DNA of 64,000 bases, from assembly GCA_018350325.1 (NCBI GenBank), contig JAEVLN010000024.1:713248-777247 (forward strand). The letters run 5' to 3'. Source of the stretch: Globodera rostochiensis. Lineage: Eukaryota > Nematoda > Chromadorea > Rhabditida > Heteroderidae. This document shows positions 1 to 10,047 of this stretch, in pieces. The notes under the pieces were generated by a model that saw nothing but the letters and a program-made list of their open reading frames with translations, was not told the DNA's origin and did not search any database. The position numbers were made by a program, and so were the translations under genes. Within the stretch, counting starts at the first letter, position 1, and each line of letters opens with the position of its first letter.

Positions 1-494
1 AGGTAATGATTTGAAAATTTAATTTGTAGTATATAAAAAATTAAAATTATGCGGTATTTTATTTTCTATTAAAAATAAACCGTGTGTCTTAGTTTTGGTT
101 TAACTATATTGTAGATCTATCTATAAGTAATATCTAAATACATAAAAGAATGAACAATAAAATATAACTTAGATTTAATTTTGAAATAATACTTATTAAC
201 TTTATTTCACAAACATGAAAAAAAATCACAGGTTTTTGATTTGAATTTTATTTTAATTTGCCTTAATTTATCAGTCATCGTTTCTCAGATTTTGCCTTTC
301 AATTATATATTAAATTTCACATTTTTGGTCACATATTATAATTTAAATTAATTTTCGTTCTTATTTATTTTAATGTAAACACAAAATAATTGAATTTACA
401 CACATTTTAATTTTTAAATTGATTGAATTGTTGAAAACGTACTGTGTGGCTGTTTTCGGCAACTCATTGTTTAGTATTTTTTCAAATATGTCGC
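1..494. other. AT-rich stretch, no feature
   Basis: Very AT-rich sequence. I see no convincing exon, RNA gene or repeat boundary here. Confidence 0.5.
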
Positions 495-815
495 TTAGTG
501 CCTTAATAATCTCTTTTACTCTTCGGTTTAGCCGCTTTTATGGCATTTCTTGATCTTTTTATTAAAAAGTTAGCTTAAATTCTTTATTTGGTCGTTTCTT
601 GATATTTTTCAATAATTAAAAATGGTTTTTTATTTATTAAAACTTTTTTAGCTTTTCAGTCAAACTTTGGTTATGATGATGAGTTACTTTTATTATAGAA
701 CAGTCATAATTGAAATTTTTATAATTTTTGATTTATCACTTGCAGTTTTTGATATTGGTGTGAATTATTTTGTAACTTAAGATGTCGAGATTCAATATTC
801 ATATTTCTCCCCCTC
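495..815 (+). repeat. Dispersed repeat P, copy 1
   Basis: Direct match to 9728-10047 with a few substitutions and small indels, starting at the shared CCTTAATAATCTCTTT. The match stops in a pyrimidine tract followed by CTCGCA, after which the copies diverge. The flanking units 951-1954 and 13499-15085 are also related, so P is probably part of a larger ancient duplication. Confidence 0.75.
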
Positions 816-950
816 GCAGATCCGCCCGAAAAGCATATCTTCAGAACGGCTCTATGAAGTTTATAAACTTCTTTTAATGTTTACTTTTGTAGTTTACAAT
901 TCATTAATTTCTTGAATCAATCACTATAGACCAAAATATGGTCTATACAA

Positions 951-1954
951 TTTAAAACTGTTGTTTCGCCTTCCGTTACTTGTAATTTACAGGTGCTATG
1001 TTTTTTTGGCATTTATGACTGTGAAACTTTTTCCGTATTTTACACAGCAAAAAAATAGTTTTACAAGCTTTTGTAATTGATCTTGGATTGCGAATTTTAA
1101 ATTTATTATTACAAGATATTTAAATTTATCAACTGCTCTATACCAACAGTCTAGACCAGCGCAGTCATTTTTTAGGACTTAGTATTACCGGCAGTTTTGA
1201 ATTTTTTATTCAATAATTTAAATATTATTTTTTAGTTTGTCGTTTAATATTATGCTTCGTAGTTTACGTGAAAGATAAAAAATCCTTTCCTTACATTAAA
1301 AAAAATATCCAATTATTTTATTTTATATTCGATGGGTATTAATTATTTAAGTATGCCCTGTATATCATAAATTGACTTAAAAGTTTTTATTTTTCAAATT
1401 ATTTAAATGTTAAAGTGTTTTTAATTCTTATACTTTTTTCACCGCTTTAATAAGGCAGACACACCCAATTGGACTAAAGACACCAAAAAGGGTCAGAATG
1501 GACTAAAAACCAGGGGTGCTCATGGATATAAATTTTAGTTCCGTGCCCGGGTATATCCGTTTTTTTCGAAATTCGTACCGTTATCCGATGGATATCAGCG
1601 GATATATCCGGTTATCCGCGGATATCAGCGGGTATATCCGGATAAGTGGATTTTATCATATCCGTATCCATCCGTGTCCGTCCCATTTTTTGAAATTCCG
1701 TATCCATCCATATCCGGAGATATGCGCGGACATCCGGATATCCGGGAGCACCCCTGGCTAAAAACTGACCAAATCTAATCCATTTATGCGATAGAACTTT
1801 GTAAGTTGCCATTCTTTATCAGATTTCCTCTTATTTTTAAAAATCTATTACTTTTTATATTTTTAAATACAAGCAAAGATAAAGCCGGTCGCACTTGTAA
1901 TATTTGACAGTTATTTAATCGATTTAGATTGGGTTTTTTGCTTGTATAATAAGC
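951..1954 (+). repeat. Dispersed repeat Q, copy 1
   Basis: Collinear with 13499-15085 but shortened by internal deletions. Landmarks in both copies are GTAATTTACAGGTGCTATG, the ACACAGCAA run, TATTACCGGCAGTTTTGAA, a shared 230-250-base hAT-type element, and AAAGCCGGTCGCACTTG. The match continues past the hAT element at 1955-2947, which is absent from copy 2, so that element inserted after the duplication. Confidence 0.85.
1511..1757. mobile_element. hAT-type MITE, family II, copy 1
   Basis: Inverted ends CAGGGGTGCTC and GAGCACCCCTG. The interior is dominated by GGATATCCG-type words. The 8-base CTAAAAAC lies directly on both sides (1503-1510 and 1758-1765), as expected of hAT insertion. There is no transposase. 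Open frames inside it on both strands are by-products of the repeated motif. The orthologous copy lies at 14660-14887, so it inserted before the Q duplication. Confidence 0.85.
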
Positions 1955-2947
1955 CAGGCATGGACACGGTTACCCGTAACCGCGGTTACCCGCGGTTAAC
2001 GGTTATGGAATTTAAAAGGTCACGGTTACGGGCGGTTAACGGTTATGAGATTTTGAGGGCGGGCGGTTACGGTCGGTTAACGGTTATGACCTCTAAAACC
2101 GCGGTTAACCGTCGTATCCGTTATTTTTTGGCTGCTGAGGATTGAGATGATTTGCCTTATAATTTCTTTGACTTTTATTCACATTTCACCAAATTACTTA
2201 ATCGATCCAATGGCTTAGTGGTGAAACTCTTCGACTGATTTTATTTGTTCTAGGTTCTAGCCCCATCCGCTGTAATCATTTTATTTACATTTTAATATCC
2301 CTCCTTTTTAGTATTCTTACAATTTTTTACAAAAATTTTAGCTATAAAAAGTAAAATTCTAAGTGTTTACATAAATAATTAGTGCATTTTAAAACGTTCA
2401 ATCACCTAAATTTGACAATTTTTCTTAGCATAAGTCGGTAAATATTCAATTTTTTTCTCTCGGCGGCGCCTATCGGCAACGCCGAACCCCCACACCTCCC
2501 AAAAAATATTTTATAAATCTAAAGCGTAAAAAACACAGAAAAAATTTCTCTGATCGGTCGCGCTTTGTTAGATTTTAATCATGAAAGTGTTAGAAAGAGA
2601 TTTAAAAATTTTATTCATTGACAAAATCTGATAAAAATCACTTGTTAAGTTCAATACACATCAATTTTGATTTAATTTTAGAAGGACGCCACATCACGAT
2701 CGGAAAAAAATAGTTTTGAAAAATCGATTGTTCAAAATCTGGAAAACTTTATTGATTTTTTTTAATAATGCGGTTAACCGCGGATAACCGCGGGCGGTTA
2801 ACGGTTATGAGATTTTGAGGACGGGCGGTTACGGGCGGTTAACGGTTATGAGATTTTTAAGATGGGCGGTTACGGACGGTTAACGTTTCTAAGTGTTTGA
2901 GGACGGGCGGTTACGGTTAAGGAAATTCATAACCGTGTCCATGCCTG
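1955..2947. mobile_element. hAT-type non-autonomous element, family I, copy 1
   Basis: 993 bases with inverted ends CAGGCATGGACACGGTTA and TAACCGTGTCCATGCCTG. It is flanked by the exact 8-base duplication TAATAAGC (1947-1954, 2948-2955). Subterminal arrays carry GGTTAACGGTTATGAGAT in several copies. The core holds a tRNA-like box pair (2207-2270) and the GC motif GGCGCCTATCGGCA near 2467. No transposase frame. The TSD length and the CAG ends point to hAT; 6635-7623 is a close second copy. The 15078-15085 site is the unoccupied paralog. Confidence 0.92.
2207..2270 (+). other. tRNA-like pol III box pair inside the hAT element
   Basis: TGGCTTAGTGGTGAAACTC resembles an internal A box. GGTTCTAGCCCC, about 45 bases on, resembles a B box (GGTTCGANNCC). 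Acceptor-stem pairing is not evident, so this is not a functional tRNA gene. The same pair occurs at 6912-6970 and, inverted, near 12785-12840. Confidence 0.45.
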
Positions 2948-3020
2948 TAATAAGCTATCATATTTCCATTTAAAACAACTGATCACTTATAAATAATGGG
3001 TTAAAATTGATAAATATTGG

Positions 3021-3266
3021 GTGAACACGAAAATAATTTTATCAAGTGTTAATTTTGTTATAATTGAAATATTAATTATTATTAGAGCATTTATTGATGG
3101 ATTTGTATGCTGTATTTATTTTAATTTACGTTGTTGTTTTTTATCTCTTTGTGATTTAGGTCAGTCATATATTCGTAACATTTTCAATACCTTTTTAGAA
3201 AAGTTTAAGATGAAGCTAAATTCATTTTATATTGGTTGTAAATATTTCAATGGTAACAATCAATAA
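3021..3266 (+). CDS. Exon-like frame, cysteine-containing, unknown
   Basis: An 81-codon open frame just downstream of the family I element; its first codon is GTG and no upstream ATG is in frame. The N-terminal third is hydrophobic. Next comes a cysteine-rich middle (CC and CxxC-like spacing around residues 29-44), then a polar tail with FLEKFKMKLNSFYIGC and GNNQ before TAA. Amino-acid use is mixed rather than purely FILY, which is better than chance frames in this T-rich strand. I recognise no family. It could be a membrane or secreted peptide exon, or a chance frame. Confidence 0.3.
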   Translation: MNTKIILSSVNFVIIEILIIIRAFIDGFVCCIYFNLRCCFLSLCDLGQSYIRNIFNTFLEKFKMKLNSFYIGCKYFNGNNQ

Positions 3267-3688
3267 AAATTAATGAAATGATTTGGTTTGTGTTTTTTAA
3301 TTTTGTTGAATTGTTTTAGAAATTAATTTTTTTTATTAATTTATTGCTTCTTAACTTGACGTTGAATCGTTTTAGTTCATAAGTTGTTGAACTGTGCATG
3401 TTTATTATTTTTTGGCAAACGTTCAATTGGTGGACAAATGGCACATTAATTTTCTATTACATTTTATTATTTTGATGGTTAAATTTTTTTAAAGAAATCT
3501 ATTTAATTAATTAATACTATGAGATTTTTGATTACATGGAGCATTTTAGGTCAATAAGTAATTGATTCTGCATGCAATTAATAATTTAATTTTATACTTC
3601 TGTATGAAAATTTTCGTCATTTAGATTTTAAGAGCTTACCCAATTTTTGTATTGTGATTTTAATGTGTCGTGGATAAATTTTTTTAAA

Positions 3689-3860
3689 ATTTTTTTTAAC
3701 TTTTTCGCCAGGTGGGTTTCAATTTTGTCACGTGCTCCGTATTTCCAAATTTTTGATTTTCATTTGCATGGCTTTCACTTAGCCATTTCTGCTTTCTTTT
3801 TTTATTTGATTTAAAAATCTTGCATATTTCATTTTAGTGCCTTTATTTAACACTTTTAGT
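3689..3860 (+). repeat. Direct repeat R, unit 1
   Basis: About 170 bases starting near TTTTCGCCAGGTGGGTTTC and ending at ACACTTTTAG. It is repeated at 3988-4151 with roughly ten differences. The spacer contains TTTATAAACT..GTAGTTTAC, which also recurs near 865 and 4260. Confidence 0.85.
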
Positions 3861-3987
3861 TTCGTTGAGTTGTATGATGCACAATTTAATAATGTTCACA
3901 ATCAAATTTTGTTTTTTATTTTTATGATGCTGGGGTCAGTTTATAAACTCTTTTAATATTTACTTTTTTGTAGTTTACAATATAATT

Positions 3988-4151
3988 TTTTTTAACTTTT
4001 TCGCCAGGTGGGTTTCAATTTTGTCACGTGTTCCAAAATTCCAAATTTTTGGTTTTAATTCACATGGCTTTCACTTAGCCATTTCTGCTTTCTTTTTTTA
4101 TTTGATTTAAAAATCTTACATATTTCATTTTAGTGCCTTATTAAACACTTT
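3988..4151 (+). repeat. Direct repeat R, unit 2
   Basis: Second unit of the repeat at 3689-3860, same orientation, offset about 297 bases. Confidence 0.85.
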
Positions 4152-4328
4152 TAGTAAGACTTTATTATAAAACAGTTATAATTGGTATATTTATATATAT
4201 CACTTTCAATTTTTAAATTGGTCCACCCAAAACTGCACGCTTTAAATGGCTCTGGGAGTCAGTTTATAAACTTTTTAATGTTTACTTTTTTGTAGTTTAC
4301 CATAATTCTAAGATCTTTTAAACTGACT

Positions 4329-4466
4329 ATGAGTCGAACAACACGCTTATCATTGGTTGGCGCACACCAACGTCGGCTAGCCCTGGAGCGAAGAACAATA
4401 AATTATCAATATTTTTCAAGTTTCATATTAATATCAAACGGTAATCAGTCTCTTGCACAATCATAA
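4329..4466 (+). CDS. Exon-like frame with ATG, unknown
   Basis: 45 codons from an ATG. The first 27 residues (MSRTTRLSLVGAHQRR and following) are basic and use mixed codons in a GC-richer islet. The rest runs into repeat U. A possible donor, ACG|GTAATC, lies near 4440, which would make 4329-4439 a first exon. It sits about 180 bases upstream of the integrase remnant and might belong to the same decayed retroelement, but I see no family motif. Confidence 0.25.
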   Translation: MSRTTRLSLVGAHQRRLALERRTINYQYFSSFILISNGNQSLAQS

Positions 4467-4627
4467 AAAAATTATGGAAATTATTGTTAACAATAAAAGT
4501 CCAATAAAAAAATGTAGTTTATAATTTATTTATGATTTTTATTTTTTCCAGAATTTTCGCACTTTTCTCGTTTATTTTTGAAACAGCTTTGGATTTGTTT
4601 TGTCGGCATATTTTATACAATATTTTG
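4435..4627 (+). repeat. Direct repeat U, copy 1 (left of integrase remnant)
   Basis: Begins GGTAATCAGTCTCTTGC and runs to TTTTGTCGGCATATTTTATA. It recurs at 5052-5215. The two copies flank the integrase remnant in the same orientation. They lack TG..CA ends, so a local duplication is more likely than a pair of LTRs. Confidence 0.8.
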
Positions 4628-4648
4628 ATTACTAGTTTTCCTTTCTAG

Positions 4649-5003
4649 TTAATATTATTGAAAACATATTCTGAAATTAGTCGCACGTATTATGTCTTGA
4701 AGTCAATGGATGGAAATGCATGTGGTTGCATTCTTTCCTCACTATGTAATACTGAGAAGTTCACTAGTTGCAAAAGGACTCCCTTTGCCGTAGCCATTAA
4801 AGCCCCATAAGTTGCAGCTATTTTTATGGACTTTTGATTATCGTTTTTTATTTACTGGCAAATGGGCTCACTGCCATTCAATTCAAATAGAGGCAGCAAC
4901 TAAAGATCTATTATTAAAATTTTTAATTGTGTTTGCACTTAATGGAATTATTGCGATAATTAGCCATAAATTATTTCAAAGGCAATATATTATTTTGTGT
5001 TAA
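4649..5003 (+). pseudogene. LTR-retrotransposon integrase remnant
   Basis: Two adjoining frames. 4649-4810 opens directly after a pyrimidine tract plus CTAG. It reads TYYVLKSMDG, then CNTEK..SCKRTPF, resembling the zinc-binding region before Ty3/gypsy or BEL integrase cores (YYW..M..D, CxxC, K..P). It stops at 4808-4810. A shifted frame, 4812-5003, then reads LWTFDY (the W..D of the first catalytic aspartate) and KWAHCHSIQIEAATKDLLL, close to the familiar KWAEAFPLKD.TAETVA core. After that, LNGIIAIISHKLF sits where the second aspartate (SDxGxxF) should be, with H in place of D. The frame break and lost residue indicate a dead copy. No reverse transcriptase or LTRs are nearby. Confidence 0.45.
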
Positions 5004-5051
5004 GCTTCTTTAGCTCTGCTGCTGTTCAGCTTTTGCAGGCAAACCCTGCCA

Positions 5052-5215
5052 AGGTAATCCGTCTCTTGCGTAATCATAAAAAAAAATATGGAAATTATTA
5101 ACTATAAAAGTCCAATAAAAAAATGCAGTTTATAATATTTCAGAATTTTCGCACTTTTCTCTTTTATTTTTGAAACAGCTTTGGATTTGTTTTGTCGGCA
5201 TATTTTATGCAATAG
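5052..5215 (+). repeat. Direct repeat U, copy 2 (right of integrase remnant)
   Basis: Same-orientation copy of 4435-4627, with small deletions. It starts GGTAATCCGTCTCTTGCG, directly after a short GC-richer segment with two AG acceptor-like sites (TTCAG and TTTTGCAG near 5029-5040). Confidence 0.8.
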
Positions 5216-5272
5216 TTTGTAAATAAAATCATTGCAAATTAATGATAATAAATTTAATAATTTGTTAATATT

Positions 5273-5518
5273 TTGGTAATATTTGCAATTTCTTTGTTAG
5301 AATTAATATTTTTATTAACATTTTGCGAAGTCAAACTTGCTCAAAATAAAATGGTTAATAATCGTTTTTGCTGGCTTATCATTTATATTTTTAGTTACTT
5401 TAATGTCGACTTATTCAAAAAGTTTATATTATTTTTATTAATCACTTTTGTTGTTATTAGTTTAATTCGTTTTTTAATTTATTGTTTATGGCTTTTTATT
5501 AAAACAAATCATTTTTAA
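5273..5518 (+). CDS. Hydrophobic open frame, doubtful
   Basis: An 82-codon frame starting at TTG, with an internal ATG at 5351. From there it encodes a short polar start (MVNNRF), then two long hydrophobic stretches and a KTNHF end. In this T-rich strand, runs of F, L, I and Y arise easily by chance, so I treat it as a possible two-segment membrane protein only. Confidence 0.18.
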   Translation: MVIFAISLLELIFLLTFCEVKLAQNKMVNNRFCWLIIYIFSYFNVDLFKKFILFLLITFVVISLIRFLIYCLWLFIKTNHF

Positions 5519-6255
5519 TTTATCGAAGTCTGGTTTTGGTTTTAAATTGTGTCCCATAGCTTTGTTTGATGCAGGCGTTATAATAAATTTTATTTGATAA
5601 TATAGAATTATTGGGAATGTTAAAAGTTTTTTGTAATTTTATTTGGCTGTTCGCTGGATTTTCAAATTTAAGGACATTTTGAATTTATATTTTTTTTAAA
5701 TATGGGTTGAGATGCCTTAGACCATGTATTTTAAATGAAAAAGATGTGCTCAAAAGGACTTTGATTTTTGTTTTTTGTGTTATTGATGAAGAGAGCAATG
5801 TTTAAAAATTTAAATTTATGGGCCTAAAATTGACATTGTGGGCGAAAAATTGACATTTGCGGGCCTAGAATGGAGGGGGGGGGGGGGGTTGGCATTTATT
5901 TATATTGATTATTGTTTTATTTTGTTCACTGAGCAGAGTTATAGACCATTTAAGTGCAGAAAAGGTTGTTTGTTTCTATGGGCGTAGTCCCCAAATATTT
6001 CAATCTTAAATATTAATTGCATACGATTTTATATATAGCTATTCTGTAATCCAATTTATTCCTTTGAAGAAAAATTTTTTTAAAGTAAATTTTTAACTTA
6101 TTGTGGCCTTTGTTTTTATTAGATATGAATTTGATAACAATTTTCAATTATTTAGCTATTTTTTCGTCCGTCACCTATCATGTTTTTTCCCAATAGGTGG
6201 TGTTACTTTATTTAATACTAAGTAAATTTACGTGTTGAGTTTATTTATTCATTAT
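5519..6255. other. AT-rich stretch with a G14 run
   Basis: No convincing exon. It contains a short tandem of GGGCCTAAAATTGACATT-like words (5820-5870), followed by 14 consecutive G at 5875-5888, a potential quadruplex or polymerase-slippage site. Confidence 0.5.
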
Positions 6256-6363
6256 ATGAACGCGGTTGGCGTTCAAAAGTGTGCATTGCCAGGCTTCATG
6301 TCATTGTGCAATAATTTTCCTCCGAGTATGATCGATCAGCTGAGAATGCTGTCTTTTTCTTAA
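6256..6363 (+). CDS. Exon-like frame with ATG, unknown
   Basis: 35 codons: MNAVGVQKCALPGFMSLCNN, then a PPSMIDQLRML segment and TAA. Mixed, charged composition in a GC-richer islet. Upstream the frame is open to a TAA at 6230. No recognisable domain. It could be a small exon; the antisense strand is less open. Confidence 0.28.
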   Translation: MNAVGVQKCALPGFMSLCNNFPPSMIDQLRMLSFS

Positions 6364-6506
6364 TTCAGCATTGTTACACCCTCTAATGGGATTCTTCTGA
6401 TAAACTGTTAATTATTGCTTTATTTCGATATTTTTTTCCAATTTATTCTCTTTTTATTTTTTCGGGATCTTGACTTATTTTAAATCTTTACTTCTTTCTT
6501 TTTTAG

Positions 6507-6634
6507 GCTTCTTTCAAAAATCCTTATGCTTTTTATCCAAGCGGCCCCTCGACCATCGCTTGCCAGAGCGTTGTCTTCGTTTGCGATGTTTCTTATTTGT
6601 TTTGTTTGTGTTTCATTATCAACATTGTATTTTC
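6507..6634 (+). pseudogene. Putative terminal exon split by a hAT insertion
   Basis: After an acceptor-like CTTTTTTAG the frame reads ASFKNPYAFYPSGPSTIACQ and then a hydrophobic, valine- and cysteine-rich segment. It is interrupted exactly at the duplicated GTATTTTC by the element at 6635-7623. If the element and one target copy are removed, the frame continues SKY and stops with TAG at 7639-7641. Codons are pyrimidine-ending throughout. The caution is that the other two frames are also open across this GC-rich patch, so the reading is not unique. Confidence 0.27.
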
Positions 6635-7623
6635 CAGGCATGGACACGGTTACCCGTAACCGCGGCTAACCGCGGATACCCGCGGCTAACCGCGGTTAAC
6701 GGTTATGAAATTTTAAAAGGTCGCGGTTACGGGCGGTTAACGGTTATGAGATTTTGAGGACGGGCGGTTACGGTCGGTTAACGGTTATGACCACTAAAAC
6801 CGCGGTTAACCGTAGCATCCGTTGTTTTATTGATTGCTGAGCGTTGAACGATTTGCCTTTATAATTTCTTTGACTTTTTATCCACATTTCACCAACCGAT
6901 ACTATCTGTCCTATGGCTAAGTGGTGAAGCTCTTAGACTGATTTTATTTGGTCTAGTTTCTAGCCCCTTCCGCTGTTCATTTTTTTCTTTATATTTTAAT
7001 ATCCCTCCTTTTTAGTTTTCTTACAAATTAGCTATAAAAAATTAACTAAGTATTTACATAAATAATTAGTTCATTTTAGTACTCAATTACCTAAAATTCG
7101 GACGCTTTTACTCAGCATAAGTCGTTAGATATCGATTTTTTTCGTCGGCGGCGCCTATCGGCACCGCCGAACCTCCACTCCTTTTCTTAAAATACTTTAG
7201 GAAACTAATGCGCAAAAAACAGAAAAATATTACTCTGATCGGTCGCGCTTTCTTAGATTTTAATCATGAAAGTGTTAGAAAGAGATTTAAAAATTTTTTT
7301 CATTGACAAACTTTCTGCTAAAAATCACATGTAAGTTCAATACACATCAATTTTGATTTAATTTTAGAAAGACGCCATATCATGATCGGAAAAAATTCGT
7401 TGTAATTTTTCGAAATCTGGAAAACTTTATTGATTTTTAAATAATGCGGTTAACCGCGGCTAACCGCGGGCGGTTAACGGTTATGAAATTTTCAAAGGGC
7501 CCGGTTACGGGCGGTTAACGGTTATGAGATTTTTAGGACGGGCGGTTACGGACGGTTAACGTTTATAAGTGTTTGAGGATGGGCGGTTACGGTTAAGGAA
7601 ATTCATAACCGTGTCCATGCCTG
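6635..7623. mobile_element. hAT-type non-autonomous element, family I, copy 2
   Basis: 989 bases with the same inverted ends and core as 1955-2947, and the same orientation. An exact 8-base duplication GTATTTTC lies at 6627-6634 and 7624-7631. The close similarity and perfect TSD suggest recent activity. It carries the tRNA-like boxes (6912-6970) and GGCGCCTATCGGCAC (7147). No transposase. Confidence 0.93.
6912..6970 (+). other. tRNA-like pol III box pair, copy 2
   Basis: TGGCTAAGTGGTGAAGCTC (A-box-like) and TAGTTTCTAGCCCC (degraded B-box-like), homologous to 2207-2270. Confidence 0.4.
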
Positions 7624-7641
7624 GTATTTTCTAAATATTAG

Positions 7642-8521
7642 AAAGAACCAATTGTATTTTTAATTTTGTTTTATTGTTTTACATATTTTCCTCTATGCAT
7701 ATTATTGAACGTTATTTTACATTATCAAGGATTTTATGATTATTATCATTCTTACTGACATGAACCGCATGAGTTTATATAAAAAATTCAACATAAAATG
7801 CACAGCATAAGTTATGGGTTGAAAAGCCGCGAAATTTGATTATTCTCAAACACGCCTAAAAATTAAATTCACCAAATTGAAAAAAATTCTACTCGAAAAG
7901 AGCTCAAGAAGCCTTTTTTGCGCAAAATTTTTCGATTTTAGCAACGTTTAGTCAATATAAATCAATATGATAAAAAGCGTTGTTTCGAGTGTAACAAATA
8001 TTTATAATTAAAAATACTTTTTAAAAATTATAAAACTTTCTGCCAATTAAATATATAATATATTATAAAAAAGACATTAATAGTTTGCAAATGATTATAA
8101 ACAAAAATGCGATATCTAACAATCTTTTAAAATTAATGTTTTATTCGAAAACCCATATTTTCTCATTAGTGTGCTTCTGACCAATTTAGATTTTTTCGAA
8201 GGCTACGATAAAATATCTTGTATTGGTCGGACTCACTGAGAAATTTTCTAGGAATTTATTATTATTAATAGTTTTTACTTTAATTTTTCACTTTTTTGAG
8301 CATGATTTGCGACCTTCAGAGATTTAGCAGCGCTTCTTATTATAGTAGATATGCATAAAAAAATGCAATTTTGAAAGAAACCGGCGTTAATGTCGTTAAA
8401 ACAAAATACATTTCACAAACAATAAAAAGTTGCTAGAATTGTATAAAAAAGCAATATTAGAATGAAGAAAGTGTTATTAAAAAGTTAAAAAAACATATAA
8501 AGGTTTAATAACTAAATTCAG
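7642..8521. other. AT-rich stretch, no gene recognised
   Basis: I see no exon with splice support and no transposon ends here. Confidence 0.4.
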
Positions 8522-8602
8522 AAAAAAATAAGCTTCACGACCGGAATGCAATGTATATTAGGAGTTTTCAGTGGCATTGATGAATTCATTATAAAATTAT
8601 AA
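8522..8602 (+). CDS. Short exon-like frame
   Basis: After AAATTCAG the frame reads KKISFTTGMQCILGVFSGID and stops at TAA 8600-8602. It lies 57 bases upstream of the next candidate, but the phases cannot be joined cleanly. No family recognised. Confidence 0.2.
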   Translation, partial: KKISFTTGMQCILGVFSGIDEFIIKL

Positions 8603-8659
8603 TTGAAAAAAAAATATTAACTTCAAATTTATTTTTAAACAATTTTCTTGAAGATTCAG

Positions 8660-8740
8660 AAAATGTCGATCATATTCCAAGAGGCAATTCGGACGCATCA
8701 AAATTCTTTTCAAATAAATGGTGCCACAGCTGTTGTATGA
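8660..8740 (+). CDS. Exon-like frame with acceptor and donor
   Basis: GATTCAG precedes the frame KMSIIFQEAIRTHQNSFQIN, which continues GATAV. It is followed by a good donor, GTT|GTATGAGT, at 8734/8735; unspliced, it ends at TGA 8738-8740. Composition and codon pattern are protein-like and not merely hydrophobic. ATG at 8663 could start it. Partner exons are not identified. Confidence 0.3.
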   Translation, partial: KMSIIFQEAIRTHQNSFQINGATAVV

Positions 8741-9629
8741 GTGAATCTTTTGCAAAGCTAATTAATTTTATCTATATGTTTAATTTTTTAATTTAGGCTA
8801 ATTATTGTTTGAATTAAATAGCTTTAAAGATTTATGATGCAAAAATATTTCTTAATAAAACATAGATTTTAAAATGTAATAAACGAGGTTAATTAAAGGT
8901 TTTTCGTTTAAACATTTCTTTTTTAATCAGCTTCGAAAAGTTTCATTTAAATCTTATCGATTAATTATTTTTTGAATAGTTAATATTTAGCGCTGATAAA
9001 TTAGTTTAATTTAATTGGTTTGTATATATTTTTATTACCGATTTATCCTTTAAACTTTTTTATCATTTAAATGTAAACTTTTTTTATGACATCAGCCAAT
9101 GCTAAAATATAGTTATAATCAATTTTTGTTGTTTTGCGGTACTGAACAATTTCCTTCTTTTATTATTGTGAATTGTTTTAACAATTTTATTGTAACCATT
9201 TAGTTAGAGTTATTTTTGAATTCATATTTTTACTTTTTGTATAATCTTTGTTATTTTTTTAGATTAAAGCTATTAAAATAGTTTTTTTAAATTTAACATT
9301 ATATTGTCTATATGTTTGAATTATGTCGCCTCGTCCGGATTTAAAACCTCCAGTAATATTATTTAAGCTTTTTTAAATAATGCAAGAATAGGACTGTAGT
9401 CAGCAGAGTTATTATCTCGCCTTTTTTTCAAAGGACTATATTTTATCTTTTCTTTAGATGTGGTATTTACAATATAAATTTTAAAATTTATCTGATAGTT
9501 CTTTTCTTGTTTTCAGTTTTTAATAACGGCTTGAATCGCCCAAAGAAAGTCCTATTTAAAAATTTATTAAATATTCCTTTCGGCTCATGTACAAAATATA
9601 TGCGGTATTAAAGGATTTTCTCAAAATAC
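8741..9629. other. AT-rich stretch; a small possible first exon at 9323
   Basis: Mostly featureless. ATG at 9323 gives MSPRPDLKPP followed directly by the donor-like GTAATA, so a tiny first exon is possible but unsupported. 8847-8930 resembles 13065-13140, the right flank of the truncated family I/II element. Confidence 0.3.
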
Positions 9630-9782
9630 ATGTTCGACGGGTCGACCAATATTGTTGGGATACTCTCCGTATTTCCTTTATTATTCAATCCCTTTTATGC
9701 TATTGTAATCAATTATATTTTTTTTAGTTCCTTAATAATCTCTTTCACTCTTCGGTTTAGCCTCTTTTATGGCATTTCTTGA
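9630..9782 (+). CDS. Open frame with ATG, hydrophobic
   Basis: 50 codons beginning MFDGSTNIVGILSVFPLL and continuing into a hydrophobic segment; it runs into repeat P. A signal-anchor-like peptide is conceivable. All three frames are fairly open here because the strand is poor in A, so confidence is low. Confidence 0.2.
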   Translation: MFDGSTNIVGILSVFPLLFNPFYAIVINYIFFSSLIISFTLRFSLFYGIS

Positions 9783-10047
9783 TCTTTTTATTAAAAAGTT
9801 AACTTAAATTCTTTATTTGGTCGTTTCTTGATATTTTAAATAATTAAAAAGGGTTTTTATTTAATAAAACTTTCATAGCTTTTCAGTCAAACTTCGGTTA
9901 TGATGATGAGTTACTTTTATTATAGATCAGCCATAATTGATATATTTATAATTTTTGATTTATCACTTGCAGTTTTTGATATTGGTGTGAATTATTTTGT
10001 AATTTAAAAAGTCGAGCTTGGATATTCTATTTCTCCCCCTCGCACAA
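9728..10047 (+). repeat. Dispersed repeat P, copy 2
   Basis: Match to 495-815 (CCTTAATAATCTCTTTCAC, GGCATTTCTTGATC, TTCTCCCCCTCGCA). Confidence 0.75.

Noticed and set aside
1516..1812. Overlapping frames on both strands rich in GYIR/YPDI words
   Set aside because: Translations of the GGATATCC repeat of the family II MITE; the same occurs at 14595-14908 and 12846-13143.
4435..5215. Interpretation of the flanking direct repeats as LTRs
   Set aside because: They lack TG..CA ends, a primer-binding site or a target duplication, and share internal sequence with no LTR hallmarks.
6470..6757. 95-codon frame running into the hAT element
   Set aside because: Half of it is translated TIR and GGTTAACC repeat; the GC patch before it is open in all three frames.
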